DNA from: Gnetum montanum
Lineage: Eukaryota; Streptophyta; Gnetopsida; Gnetales; Gnetaceae
DNA length: 64,000 nt
Assembly: GCA_015680685.1 (NCBI GenBank)
Contig: MNCI01004529.1
Location: 412,173 to 476,172, forward strand
Reading direction: 5' to 3'
The translations under genes and the position numbers were made by a program. The notes under the pieces are model-generated. The model saw nothing but the letters and a program-made list of their open reading frames with translations, searched no databases and had not been told where the DNA came from. Positions 22,140 to 33,500 of the stretch are shown piece after piece. The stretch's first letter is position 1, and the number at the start of each line of letters is the position of its first letter.

Positions 22140-24538
22140 TATAGGTTTAGAGGCACTGGCCATAGGTGTATATGAGGGTATGTTCAAATTATTGGGCTAG
22201 AAAAAAAGATGTTTTCGTGGCTTTGGTTCTAGTCCACTCGGCTGAGGTGTCAGTTGTAAGTTAACAGCCCTCGTAGCATTTCGTTGTTGTGGCTGTGGCG
22301 GTATCTCTCCCTGCATTGGTGGGGCAGGTGGCAGTTGAGTAGGATGTTATGAAGGAGTGGCAAGAGAAGGTGATGGACGATAGAAGAGATGTGGGTTCTC
22401 CCCTTGGGTGATGGAGATTGAGGTTGGAAATACTCCAGGAGGTGGTAATGACTTTGAAAGGTCGCGTGACTGGAAGAGCCCCATGGAGAGACCGGTTGCT
22501 GAACGTAGTACCCATAAGGATCTAGCTATTTGTAAGGGTATTGTTGCCTTGGAGGTGGCATTGCCCACGCTTGTGGTTGCTGCCATTGTTGGAAGTATTC
22601 GTATGGTTGCAGTGGCACTCCACTTGGATAATATCCTTGTTGCTGTTGGTGGAACCGCCTGGAATTGCCTTGTGGACAAGGCAACCTTCGGGGTTTTTGC
22701 CGCTGTGCCAAGCGAGGGTTCAATGCATACACCCTAGACTCTTGAAGATGTGACACCATAGGACAACATCCCTTAGGATGTTCATATTGGCATATGACAC
22801 ATTCATCATCCTCCTCGGTGTCAGAGTCTGCAACCTGCTCTACTGCAGCAACTTTGCCCTTACCCTTATATTGGGCACGTTCAGCTTCCTTCTTCCTATG
22901 GCAATTGCGGGCATTACCTTATTCTCTAGACTCCTCTGCAATTTTCAACATGCTTTGGACTCTTTCATCCAAAGTGTCCCACATCTTATCCACCTTTGCC
23001 AATATTTTAGATGTGAAATTTTGTAACGGAAAGGTCTTTCAATTCACTACTTCTTCCAATGGCGATTCATCCTCCTCATCACAAAATCGAACCTCCCTTT
23101 TTCTGAGGGAAGGATCCCAGTTGAATTCTTCTGCACTCTCCTTTTTCCTAAGTTCTCCTTCCTCCTTGGCCACCTATTCAATGAGGCGCTGCAATTGGTG
23201 GGCCCTTAGCTCCGACAATCGTCCCTAAACGTACATGCCAAGGGTCTTTCACGTTTCAAAACAAAGCCCATCAATGATGTGGTGAAGTTGTGCCCGCTAA
23301 GAGTAACCATGACTAAGGCACCGATGCAACAATGAGTAGTTCCTACTCATGGCGGCATCCAAGGGTTTATGATTCCCTTGTTTCTAGCCTTGGATTTATC
23401 GCCTCAAATTCTCCACTCTAGAGTATGTTTGATACTTGTCATTAAAAATTTCAAGCATCATACTCCATCTTCTAATTGATTCCGACTCCAAGGACCGGTA
23501 CCAACTTTCAGCCTCTTTGATGAGTGTGCGGGGAAACAACTTCAGCTTCTGCCAATCATTGTCAATGTTCTACAGGTGAGTCCGTGGATCACAGTTGTAT
23601 CCCCCTTCACATCTAGGAATGTTGTTCATATCAACGCGCTTGATCCAGCTATCCTTTACGTGCCTACTAGGAATTTGAACTGCCTCAATGATTTGGAGCA
23701 TGCTCCAAGTAGCCAACAACGGCTCATCTGAATCATAGTCCTACTAAGGACCATGATGTCTGTGATGATTCTGGCGGCCCCTCCATTCATGAAGGTGATG
23801 CTCGCACGATTGGTCACACGTTTCCTCACGTTGTCCCTTTCGAACCTTTTTACCACTATCCTTTCACTCCTTCCTACCTTGGTTACATTCAGAGCCCAAG
23901 CTGGATGAAGATGTAGGAGAGCAAGAGGATGGAAAAGAAGGAGAGGCATCGCCACCGCTCTGGTGTCAATCTCCCCCTCTACCCTGATGATGGCCTCAAT
24001 CATCCTGCCCAGCCTTGCTACGTGACCCTCCATCCCCTTGAGGATATTGGTCACTTAGAGGCTTGTTTTGAATGATGGACTAGAGGATTTGCTACCCCAG
24101 GGGAAGTTCGATCAAATGGGTATCATGAAAGACGGGATCCCCATTGTCTTGCAGCCCTTGCGAGAGTAAGGGGTTACTGAAGTGTTTCCTCTTCTGCTGT
24201 TCATATCTATCCGCCTGCTACTAGTCTCTTGCTCGTTGAGCCTCAGTGGGACGATAGTCCCGGTAGTCATGGTCCTCCATGACATACCCCGCTCCACAGT
24301 CCTGGATGCCCAGTCTACCCAAATTGTGATATAGCATCGTAGGAGCCAATCGATCAAGCGGTAGCATGATGTTGCCCTCCATGTCCCACCATCGCAGATG
24401 CTCATCCTGATGTAGGATGAATGTGAATTTAGGGACATATTCATCAGGATGCTTGTATACAACCCGACATTCTTGTGGCACCGGTGGTTCGAATACCTCT
24501 CTCCTGTGAGAAGAAATATTGGACGTTAGATGGTCCAT
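22140..24538 (-). pseudogene. Element B gag (decayed)
   Basis: It starts at ATG 24538 (MDHLTSNISSHR). The N-terminal domain reads CRVVYKHPDEYVPKFTFILH and LRWWDMEGN and is shared with gag of A and C. Then come an arginine/serine-rich linker, the capsid core (corresponding to RLDINNIPRFEGGY of C, near 23600), and a zinc knuckle CVICQYEHPKGCCP near 22758-22795 with spacing CX2CX3HX4C. A proline/glutamine-rich tail ends near QQRNATRAVN. Gag would form the particle and bind element RNA. Stops and frameshifts are frequent. Confidence 0.88.
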
Positions 24539-24664
24539 GTAATCGATGTACCTTACTATTTACTTTAATCTGCCTAGCATGCGTAAATATTTCTATCCTG
24601 GGTCCATTCCAACGACTTGAATGATAACTTCACTAAGGTTAGATGACGCATGTAAGACTAATAG

Positions 24665-24682
24665 TCCTCGGAAACAGCACCA
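24665..24682 (-). other. Element B primer-binding site
   Basis: The 18 bases next to the 5' LTR match the 3' end of plant tRNA-Asp(GTC) with four mismatches, all compatible with transitions except one. Element C has the perfect version at the same place. Confidence 0.8.
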
Positions 24683-24683
24683 A

Positions 24684-25572
24684 TGATGAGCGGCTAGGTA
24701 CCCCTACACCCAACCATACGAATCACGGGCGTTCACACACAACTCGGTCAAAATCCATAGACTGTAAGCACTTAACATACACCAGACTCTAACCAGTGAA
24801 ACCTTGGGTTAGAACAGTCGTTGTCCTCCTAATCTCACTTATGAGGTCCTAGTTACGATGGTTAAGTAAGACTAAGGCTAATGATTTGTATAGCTTTTTA
24901 CTTATCTTTTGGCGGCTAATTAAGGTATGAAAAGTAAGGAATAAACTATTATCTAATCTATAATTATCCTAGCTTATATTCTAGCTATTCCTAGCATAAG
25001 TATCTGATCCCATCTTCCAAGCACGTCCTGAGCATCTCGTAACACTTCTGGGTTACCAGACGTTAAGCGTCACTGGGTTTACCAAGTGTTTGATTTACGT
25101 TCAAGATGGTCGTACTTATGGCCTTTACAAACTACGAATGAGCGATAGCGATTAAGATAACAATAATAGAAACTAAAGTAATTAACAAAGCATAAACATA
25201 TTAAAATACTAAATGCATAAAATAGCTAAGTCCAAATGCTACAAGGAATGCTTAAATAGTTCGTCTTTATTATCGTCACGCCAATGGGCTCAGATACATC
25301 AGCGCTCGAGTAAAGAGCCGATCACTTTTCTTACACCTACTACGGGCACTTGGAAAATATTCTATCTCCTACGGGAACAAACTGCAAGAGCTTCGCTATA
25401 GCTAACTGAAAGGTACCTAAATGAGGTGGAAGGCCCTCTTATTTATAGGCTGAAATAGGCCCCACGTAAATAGGGCCACGTTGACGCATGGAAGGCTACG
25501 TCGATGGGGCCACGTCGACGCAGCCGTGTATACGCGGCCTAGTCGACGCATTGACTTAATGACACTCCATCA
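24684..25572 (-). repeat. Element B 5' LTR
   Basis: The 889-bp partner of 12957-13846. It begins TGATGAGCGGCTAGGTACCC and ends CTCCATCA, with a TATA box near 25439-25447 and the GTCGACG-type palindromic module at about 25480-25540. The two LTRs are highly similar by eye, with scattered transitions and a short duplication (TTCTAGC, near 24977). Confidence 0.93.
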
Positions 25573-26610
25573 ATGTCTAACCATTTGATCTGACTGTCTT
25601 TCACATGCCTTGTTGGAATTTTGACTGCCTCTATGATATTAAGCATACTTCGGATAGCAAATAGAGGCTCATCAAGGCCTTGATCATGGTGCCTATGATG
25701 CCCTCTACTACCTCTTCGTTCATAATGATGTGCCTCTCTTGAATGTCTACATCCTTAATCTTTCCTATCTCAACAGTACCTTTGATCATTTTGTTCTCAT
25801 CGATCGTTTCGTTCATTTCGATCACCTCCATCATGATCTCACCTTTTGCGGTCATGGTCGAAGCTAGAAGAAGAAGATGATGATGACGATGAATGGAAAG
25901 AGGAAGGAGAACTAGCACCATCACGGTGCCTACTACTACCTCTTCTGTGATCGTAATCATGATCACAATCGTACTTCTTGTTGGCATCCCTGTCTTGACT
26001 TGCCCCTCCGAATCTTGCTTTGTCATTGGATCCCTTATTACCATAATTAGGATTGTAAATTGTAGAGTGCAAATTTTGGTTTTGACCTTCATCATCAAAG
26101 TTAAAGAGAGGAGAATCATTGAGTGAATGATCCCTAGAGAAGGGTTCCCCACTAGCTTGCTGGTACAACAAGAACGGAGAATCATTAAGTCCTTTTCCCT
26201 TCGAAAGTTCATAGTGCTGCTCTAACTGCCAATCTCGCACGCATTGTGCTTCGATGGGATGACAATCCCTGACAGCGACATCTTCCACGATATATTCCCC
26301 ATGGCGATCTTGAAGACCACATCATGCAAGCATTTGATAGAGCATTGTAGAAGCAGCACGATTGGGCAGCAACACAATGTTGCCCTCCATTTCACCCCAC
26401 AGCAACTATTCATCATGGTGTAAGATGAAGGTGAAGTTTGGCACATACTCATCAGGATGAGTATATGTAATTCGGTACTGTTGAGGCTTTGATGGACAAG
26501 CGTTATCAAGCTTGGGCAGAGAAGCACTCCTGTGAGAAGAAGATATTGTCGATTAGCAAAACAAAAATCACAGTGTGCTGTGAGAATTTGATGTAGTAAT
26601 TGTAACACAA
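25573..26610 (-). pseudogene. Element A gag, N-terminal part (decayed)
   Basis: The fragment carries the N-terminal domain (YTHPDEYVPNFTFILHHDEQ near 26400-26470), then YIVEDVAVRDCHPIEAQCVR. A long serine/aspartate/histidine/arginine-rich linker follows (DHDYDHRRGSSRHRDG, a run of serines near 25870-25890), then PLFAIRSMLNIIEAVKIPTR up to WLD at 25573, where element B interrupts. The frame resumes at 12956. Stops and shifts show it is dead. Confidence 0.85.
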
Positions 26611-26687
26611 GATATGACTCTCAAGTTTGTTCCAACAATTTAAACACTTCAACTAAATCCTATATAGCACACAAAACAACAAAAAGG

Positions 26688-26705
26688 TCCCTCACAATGG
26701 TGCCA
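26688..26705 (-). other. Element A primer-binding site
   Basis: The 18 bases adjacent to the 5' LTR correspond to the tRNA-Asp 3' end with five mismatches (TCCCTCACAATGGTGCCA on plus). Confidence 0.7.
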
Positions 26706-26706
26706 A

Positions 26707-27545
26707 TGATGAGCAATGAGGTACCCCTACGCCCAACCATACGAATCACTAAGGCATTATGCGCAATCCGATCAAATTCCGTGGACCTATAGTTATCTCA
26801 TACACTAGTTCCTCTAGGAAGTGAAACAACATTAAGAACGTTCGTTGTCTTCTCAACTACACTTGTGAGGCTCAAGAGTATGGTTTAAGTGTAATTGAGG
26901 TATATGAATTTTTATCGTTTTATGTTTTATGGATGTAATCGCCTACAACAAAAATAAAGGGTAGAGTAGATTGAAACTAATGTCTATTACCTAGCTATCC
27001 TAACACAAGTAACTGCCCCACTTTCCTAGACACATCCTGAATACATATAGCATTGTTGTGCTACCAAACATTAAGCCTTGCTGGGTTACCAAGTACTATA
27101 TAAATGCTCTAAGTGGTCGTGCTTGTGTTTATTAATTGCTGGAAATAAATTGCTTGGTTGAAATGCATTAAAATGAAGAACAAAAAAGTAAAATGTAATA
27201 AAGAAAATATTAAGCTATTCTCAGTGCTGCAAGGATTGCCAAAAGAGTTCATTTTATTCCTATCACACTGCTGCGCTCAAGTACATCAGTGCTCGAACAA
27301 AGAACCGTATACACTTTGGACTCTTTCTGCAGGCATTCAAAAAATATTTTGAGGGAAATAAACTATAAGAGCTTCGCTACTTTGCTTGAAAACTGAAAAC
27401 TAAACTATTCAAAACTAACTCAAAACAAGAGCCCATGTGTGGTATTTATAGACTTGGGAAATATACCCCGATGTCGGATATTCGACGTCGAATCCAAGCC
27501 CCAACATCGCGTACCTGACATCGTGGCTAACACAATGATTCATCA
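26707..27545 (-). repeat. Element A 5' LTR
   Basis: The 839-bp LTR starts TGATGAGCAATGAGG and ends GATTCATCA, followed by the TSD AATGT. A TATA box (TATTTATAG) lies near 27443. The palindromic module at about 27470-27530 is of the CGACGTCG type and better preserved than in the 3' LTR. No gene follows in the 226 bases up to element C. Confidence 0.92.
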
Positions 27546-27776
27546 AATGTAAACATATATAAATAAAGCTTAAGAAATTTAAGATAGAACTATGTGAGAA
27601 TTATGAGATTAATGTAAAGCATTGAGCGATTTTAGAATATCTATGAGAAATCAAGGGATGGATGAGATTGAAATCTAAGCTTATGTATTCTAAGATTGAG
27701 AGACATTTTAGAAAATAGGAAAAAATGCTTGAAAACTTAAAATATTTAATAGCATCTCAGTTCTATTCACCGTAAC

Positions 27777-28737
27777 TGATGAGTGGTGAGGTACCCCTAC
27801 ACTCAACCATACAAAACAAGCGTAGCACGTGCGATCCGGTCGAACTCCGCTGACTAAATGCCTAAACGCCGCAAGGAACACTTGGGGTTAACTAATCATT
27901 GTCTTCCCAGACTTACTTGTTGTTGTCACGGTGTATGGTTAAGTAAGTCCGAGGTATATGATTTTTTTGGTCTTTTCAGGTTTATCTCCTATGCTAAAGG
28001 GTGAAGGGTTGAGAGACTAAAACTAACTCTAACTACAGCACTAAGTCCTAGCGTCAGCATCCATTCCCACTTACCGTACACACCCTGAACTATGCAACTG
28101 TGGCTACCAAACGCTAATCGTTACTGGGATTACCACACATAATGCATGTGCTCAAAGTGGTCGTACTGAGGCACCTAACTAGCCTAAGTGTGACGAGCAG
28201 TCGATTCCTTGACTAGCCGTACACATCCATAGATGCTCGTAATCAAGTCGTACTCGTCCCACGTTCTAGGAGATAAGGGTGAGAGAATCTAATCACGATG
28301 AGTAGCCGATTCCTTGGTTAGCCGTACACATTCATCAATTCTCGTAACCAAGTCGTACTCATGCCGCGCTACTAGAAAAGCAATAAATAACATTAAATAA
28401 ACCTATCCATGTACTGCAAGGTTTATCCACAAAGCTCGTCTTTATTGCCATACACAACTTGCGTTCAGGTACAAAGCTGCTCGAATAAAGAACCGTTTAC
28501 TCGGGGGACTCCTACTACGGGCACATGGAAAATATTCTATCTCTGGGGTGATCAATCCACCAGAGCTTCGCTACTTCTAACCTCTATATTGAAATGAGGG
28601 GAGTGCCACCTCTTATTTATAGATTTGGCGGCGGACCGCGATATCGCGTACGCGATATCGTAGGGGACGATGCGATATCACGTACACGATATCGCAGGGG
28701 ATGCGATATCATGGCTTGTGCATATCGCGTCTCATCA
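27777..28737 (-). repeat. Element C 3' LTR
   Basis: The 961-bp LTR begins TGATGAGTGGTGAGGTACCC and ends CGTCTCATCA. It contains an internal duplication of the GTCGTACTC / AGCCGATTCCTTG block (about 28195-28260 and 28297-28365) that explains its greater length. A TATA box (TTATTTATAG) lies near 28613, just before the GATATC palindromic module. The polypurine tract follows at 28738. Confidence 0.93.
28635..28715. repeat. GATATC/GTAC palindromic module in the LTR promoter region
   Basis: The cluster holds a perfect 22-bp palindrome at 28639-28660 (core TATCGCGTACGCGATA) and imperfect copies after it. Equivalent modules lie at about 231-290, 10437-10502, 46240-46335 and 49512-49605. In sense orientation it sits directly upstream of the LTR TATA box, so it is a candidate promoter or protein-binding element; this role is inferred. 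Confidence 0.8.
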
Positions 28738-30017
28738 TACCCCCATGAGTGAATGAAAACTCGTCCTCGAGTTCCTTACAATAATATCGAGAAGGTATGG
28801 AATTATTGAGGGGAATGGAACTAATGGGATGACATGTGAACGAATCATTATTACAAGACTTGACAAAACTAGTGTTCATGACAACAAAGGTGAACACCTT
28901 ATTACAATGACATCAGGCCTTTGTTGGCAGCTTGAGAGAAAGAGAGAGATAGAAAGAAGTGTTGCTGCTGCCAACGCCAAGATTGCGCCTTCATTGTCCA
29001 TCCATAAGTGCACCATCGATCTTGCTCCTTGCATAGCTGCTTCAGCGCTGCTCCATTCCAAATGTTTGCTCCAGATCCATTCCATTGTTGTATGATTGCC
29101 ATCTGCACACACAACATAATCATATATTAGCAAGGGTAATTGAATCATTAAGTAAATAATACCTTGCTTCGGTGTAAGTCCATTGGCTAGGTTGTGGTAT
29201 GGCTAATATGGACCTGGGAAGATGTAGTAATGATGACTATCGAAGGTGTAGGGGTTAGGAAGAAAATCAAAAATTTCAGGGCTAGGAGAAAATTGAAAAA
29301 AGCGAGCCCCATACCCCCATGACTAATTGCGAACCTCGGGTAGCGTTAGAATGAAGAAGGGAAAGGAGTAAGAAAGATAGATAAAAAGGGACAACTGAAA
29401 ACAATAGTGACATGGATGTTGAGATGGGAATGAACAAAATAATAATTAATTGCAAAATGTTAAGGAAAAGAAGTTAACTAATGCTCCAAATAGGAATGTC
29501 AGTGGGTCCTCCCCAAAGCAGGCGCATGTCGTTAATGCCTTGACAGACCCACATTCAAAGAGTCTGTAGGCTCTGGGAATGTCTTTTGGAACAAAAGTTA
29601 AAGTCTTAACCGCAAGAATTTACCAAAAAGGAAACAGTGCATCAACCAAAATATATAATGATACAACCGGCAATGAGGTGAACAATGGAGAAAAGGATGA
29701 AAAGGAGAGAAGAGAATGGAATGGAATCTCAAGGACAAGGTGGTGTACAGCCCCTTATGTGTTTTATGGTTAATGTGACTTGGCAAATCTCATTCCAACT
29801 CTGGGCTCAAACCAACCACATCCAGTGACTTCGCATCAATGCATTCGATTAAACCATCCACTTGGATAACGAGGATGCATCCTCAAAGAGCCACCACCAT
29901 TCTGACGAAACAAAGGAGGCAACGGGAAGCGAAAAGGGCCTTAGTTAGAGGGAACACTTTTGGTTCCATAACCAGTGCTTGTAGCCCAAATTTTATTTCG
30001 TCTAAGGGATGTGCTTT
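28738..30017 (-). other. Element C polypurine tract and 3' noncoding region with a small ORF
   Basis: The stretch is conserved with element D at 46341-47600. A small minus-strand frame, ATG 29102 to stop 28902 (66 residues, tryptophan- and glutamine-rich: MAIIQQWNGSGANIWNG), starts right after a splice-acceptor-like GTGTGCAG, at the place where B has ORF3. In D the same start is kept but the frame shifts, so translation is doubtful. The family block AGTGGGTCCTCCCCAAAGC is at about 29501. The end runs into the repeat TGTGCTTT, where the assembly gap begins. Confidence 0.65.
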
Positions 30018-30469
30018 NNNNNNNNNNNNNNNNNNNNNNNNNNNNNNNNNNNNNNNNNNNNNNNNNNNNNNNNNNNNNNNNNNNNNNNNNNNNNNNNNNN
30101 NNNNNNNNNNNNNNNNNNNNNNNNNNNNNNNNNNNNNNNNNNNNNNNNNNNNNNNNNNNNNNNNNNNNNNNNNNNNNNNNNNNNNNNNNNNNNNNNNNNN
30201 NNNNNNNNNNNNNNNNNNNNNNNNNNNNNNNNNNNNNNNNNNNNNNNNNNNNNNNNNNNNNNNNNNNNNNNNNNNNNNNNNNNNNNNNNNNNNNNNNNNN
30301 NNNNNNNNNNNNNNNNNNNNNNNNNNNNNNNNNNNNNNNNNNNNNNNNNNNNNNNNNNNNNNNNNNNNNNNNNNNNNNNNNNNNNNNNNNNNNNNNNNNN
30401 NNNNNNNNNNNNNNNNNNNNNNNNNNNNNNNNNNNNNNNNNNNNNNNNNNNNNNNNNNNNNNNNNNNNN
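30018..30469. other. Assembly gap (452 N)
   Basis: Undetermined bases. The left edge lies in the GGGATGTGCTTTGAAT repeat that in A, B, D and E leads into a long T-run, so a homopolymer or tandem repeat probably stopped the assembly. A further single n stands at 30516. Confidence 0.98.
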
Positions 30470-30591
30470 CAGAAAAGTATAACGATGGTGTAAAACAAAA
30501 ACAGAAAAAGTTAAANTTGCTTGCTCCTTTGAGTGGCTGTCAACCACGGGGTGTCTACTACTGGTTGTGTGGTTGCTACATACAGGCATCT

Positions 30592-33500
30592 TTATTTCTC
30601 ATTCTCATAGGCACACCTCTCACATGGAAACATATCCTCCATGTCATCACCCGATGAATCACTGTATGTGATGCATGGAACTTTCTTCTTCTCGATCTTT
30701 CCGTAAATGTTTATCTTAGAAATTTGCAAGGAAAGATCATGAGTTCCTAGGTACGCATCTACGATACTTAGCCACATTCTTCCCATTATAATGGGGAAGC
30801 CCCCTTCGTTGTTAACCTTAATCACCAGGAAATCGACTAGGTATGACCACCCACACACAGTGGTGATAATGTCCTCCACCAATCCTAAGAGAATGGTGAT
30901 GGACTGGTCAGCCAGCTCTAATTGTATGTTACTCTTCTTAAGTTGGGGCAGGTTCCAGGCTTGATACATCTTTTGTGAAATTAGGTTGACTCCGGAACCT
31001 GAGTCAAGAAGAGCTCGATGTGGGGCATTTCCGGTGATCTGTAAATGAATTAAGGGGTTCCCAGGGTCAGATAGTTTCCTGGGAAGGTGGCCCACCTTTA
31101 TCCAGTTAGTTACGGTATGTATCAACATAACTGTTTGCGTACTTAGTTGTTGGACTGAAGGGTTCTCCGAAGCGTTAGTGGTTAGAGGCCTATACATGTG
31201 CCCAACCGCTTGTTGTTGCGAGAGTTTGTTTGGGCTCCTAGTTCTAAAGAATGATCTCTTCTTTGTATAGTTGTCAGAACCAGCACCCGATTGGATATTT
31301 ACATGCTGAATATTTACAGCTCTTGCGGCATTACGTTGCTACGGTTGGGTAGGTAATTCCCACTGCATTGTTGGAACAGGTTGTATGGGAACTACAGGTG
31401 GAAGAGGTGCGGGTGGAGTTAGAGGATGGACGGAATGTGAGATGTCTCCCGGAGGAGAAGGAGTCCTTCTGAAGTACTCCCGAGCTTGGTAGTGACGTTG
31501 GGGGGTAGTGTGACCCATAGAGTCACCTGGAGAAACTGGCTGCTGCACATAATAACCGTAAGGATCAGGCTGCCGGTAAGGGTATTGATGTGTTGGCGGT
31601 GGCATCCCCCATGACTGTGGGTATTGCCACTGCTGATGTTGTCCAATGGGCTGTGGAGGCGTTCCACTTGGATAATATGTCAAGGGTTGGTGGAACTGCC
31701 TTGGGTTACCTTGTGGATAAGGTAACCTTCGGGGTGTTTGCCGTTGATTAAGTCTTGGATTTAATGCATACACCCCAGACTCCTGCAGATGTGAGATAAT
31801 TGGGCAACATCCCTTAGGATGGTCATAGTAGCAGACCTCACATCCACTATCATCGTCTGAATCAGAATTCACAGCCTCATCGGAGATAGGAATTTTCCCC
31901 TTACCCTTGTTATGTGCAGGGCTTAAGTTTCTCCGCTTGGTTTTGCCTTTGTCACTACTTTGTTCTACCTTAGACTCTTCTACGATTTTTAAGACTGTTT
32001 CTATTCTTGAGTCTAAGGAATCCCACATTTGGTCTACCTTAGCCGATACCTCGGTTGTTAACTTTTGGATCGGTAAGGTTTTCCGATTCACCAACTCTTC
32101 GAGTGGTGACTCATCCTCCTCATCACAGAATTTCACTCCCTTCTTGCGAAGGGAGGGATCGTGGTTGTATTCTTCCGTACTTTCCCTCTTACGTAGCTCA
32201 CCCTCTTCTTGCGCTACTTGTTCCAACAAACTTTCAACTTCATGGGCTCTCAGTTGGGAAAGTCTCCCTTGGGCGTAAGTCCCAAGAGTTCTTCTCGTTT
32301 CATTCCTTAGCCCGTCCACGATGTGGCGAAGTTTATCCCACTTAGCATACCCATGGCCTGGGCAACGATGTAGTAATGTGTAGCGGGTCATGGCAGCATC
32401 CAAGGGTTCATAAGCACCTTGTTTCCAGCCTTGGATCTGCTTACGCAAATTGGACACTTTGGAGTACGTTTGATATTTGTTGTTGAACAGTTCGAGCATC
32501 GTACTTCACCTTCTTATGGTTTCCGGTTCTAAGGACCAGTACCAGCTCTCTGCTTCTTTGGTGAGTGTCCTTGGGAACAACTTAAGCTTCTGCCACTCAT
32601 TATCTATATTTTGCAAGGCACAGGCATCGTGGAATGCTTGTAAATGATGTTGAGGATCAACATTGTATCCCCCTTCGAAACGTGGGATATTATTTATGTC
32701 CAAACGCTTCATCCGACTGCCTTTTAAGTGCCTTGTGGGGATCCTAACTGCCTCTGTGATATCAAGCATACTTCGGGTTGCGAGTAGGGGTTCGTCATGA
32801 TCATCCCTGTCATGACGTCTATGATGTCTTCGTGGTGGTTCCCTACTCTCCCTACATCCTTGCCCTTGTCCTAACTCCCGACCTTCCTGTCAAGGTCTTT
32901 CATCTCCCTTACCTTTACCCTCTCCGTTGTGCTCACAATGGTTGTGCCCAAATGTGGAAGGAGAGTGTGAATGGTGAGATGAAGGAGAAGAGGAAGGGGA
33001 TCCATCACCATGGCGATGTTTCTTACCTTCTCTTCGGCTGCTTTGGCCCCGATCGTTATAACGATCAAAGTGTCCATCCTTAGTGTGAGTGGTTGTTCCT
33101 GCCGTGAACAGTTGGTGTTCACGGGGATCAGAGCCCGTAGCATGTACAGTTGATCGAAGGCTCTGATGCCTAACCTCTTCACCATTGTGAGGAGGAGGAA
33201 CATCATTTCCTAAGAAACCCGTTATGAGGGGTTCCTCGTCTCCTATTTCACTAAGGACATGGGGGACCTTGCCCTTCAACAATGAGTGTTGGCTCTCCTG
33301 CCTTTCGTCCCTCATACGTTGCAAAGCGGTGGGATGATAATCCCTTATATCATATTCTCCAGCAACGTATTCAGCGAATAAGTCCTGCATGCCAATCTGT
33401 GCTAAGGCACGGAAGAGCATGTTCGAAACAGATTGATCTGGTGCTAAAACTATGTTACCAAACAAATCTCTCCAGCGCAACTGTTCATCCTGATGGAGGA

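Larger units (their letters stand above)
12957..25572 (-). mobile_element. Element B: Ty3/gypsy (Athila/Tat-type) LTR retrotransposon with an extra ORF, nested in the gag of A
   Basis: The LTRs are 12957-13846 and 24684-25572 (890 and 889 bp), and the total is 12.6 kb. The target duplication is ATGTT (12952-12956) against ATGTC (25573-25577), one mismatch. The gag frame of A continues across the excised element (WLD on the right, MKNIS and FEGGH on the left). Sense order: 5' LTR, tRNA-Asp primer site (24665-24682), gag, protease, RT, RNase H, integrase, conserved noncoding block, ORF3 (16923-14086), polypurine tract, 3' LTR. This is the most complete element here, but it is inactivated by many nonsense codons, most of them explicable by C-to-T or G-to-A changes. 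Confidence 0.93.
3919..27545 (-). mobile_element. Element A: Ty3/gypsy (Athila/Tat-type) LTR retrotransposon, carrying nested insertions
   Basis: The element is bounded by LTRs 3919-4768 and 26707-27545 and by a perfect 5-bp target duplication AATGT (3914-3918 and 27546-27550). In sense (minus) order it holds the 5' LTR, a primer-binding site, gag, protease, RT, RNase H, integrase, a 2-kb noncoding 3' region, the polypurine tract and the 3' LTR. Its gag is split by element B (12957-25572) and its protease by an inverted solo LTR (10379-11254). Without these it is about 10.1 kb. The RT motif GYSGYNQ (clear in the sister element B), the lack of a clear chromodomain and the tRNA-Asp primer point to the Athila/Tat side of Ty3/gypsy. 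It is dead: many stop codons, and catalytic residues are lost. Confidence 0.9.

Noticed and set aside
22408-22737. 109-codon plus-strand frame
   Set aside because: It is antisense to the gag of element B, whose minus-strand homology is clear.
28635-28715. Possible CRISPR-like or satellite array
   Set aside because: The repeats are short nested palindromes without regular spacers, and are confined to retrotransposon LTRs.
28902-29102. Small 66-residue ORF in element C as a real gene
   Set aside because: The start site is conserved in D but the D frame shifts after a few codons; kept only as a note on the 3' region.
29579-29773. Plus-strand frame of about 64 codons with a counterpart in D (47174-47362)
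   Set aside because: Antisense ORFs are known downstream of pol in some Tat elements. However, the similarity follows from DNA-level conservation of C and D, the frame drifts, and A, B and E lack it.
29839-30657. Long frames running through the N block
   Set aside because: They consist mainly of undetermined bases and have no support.
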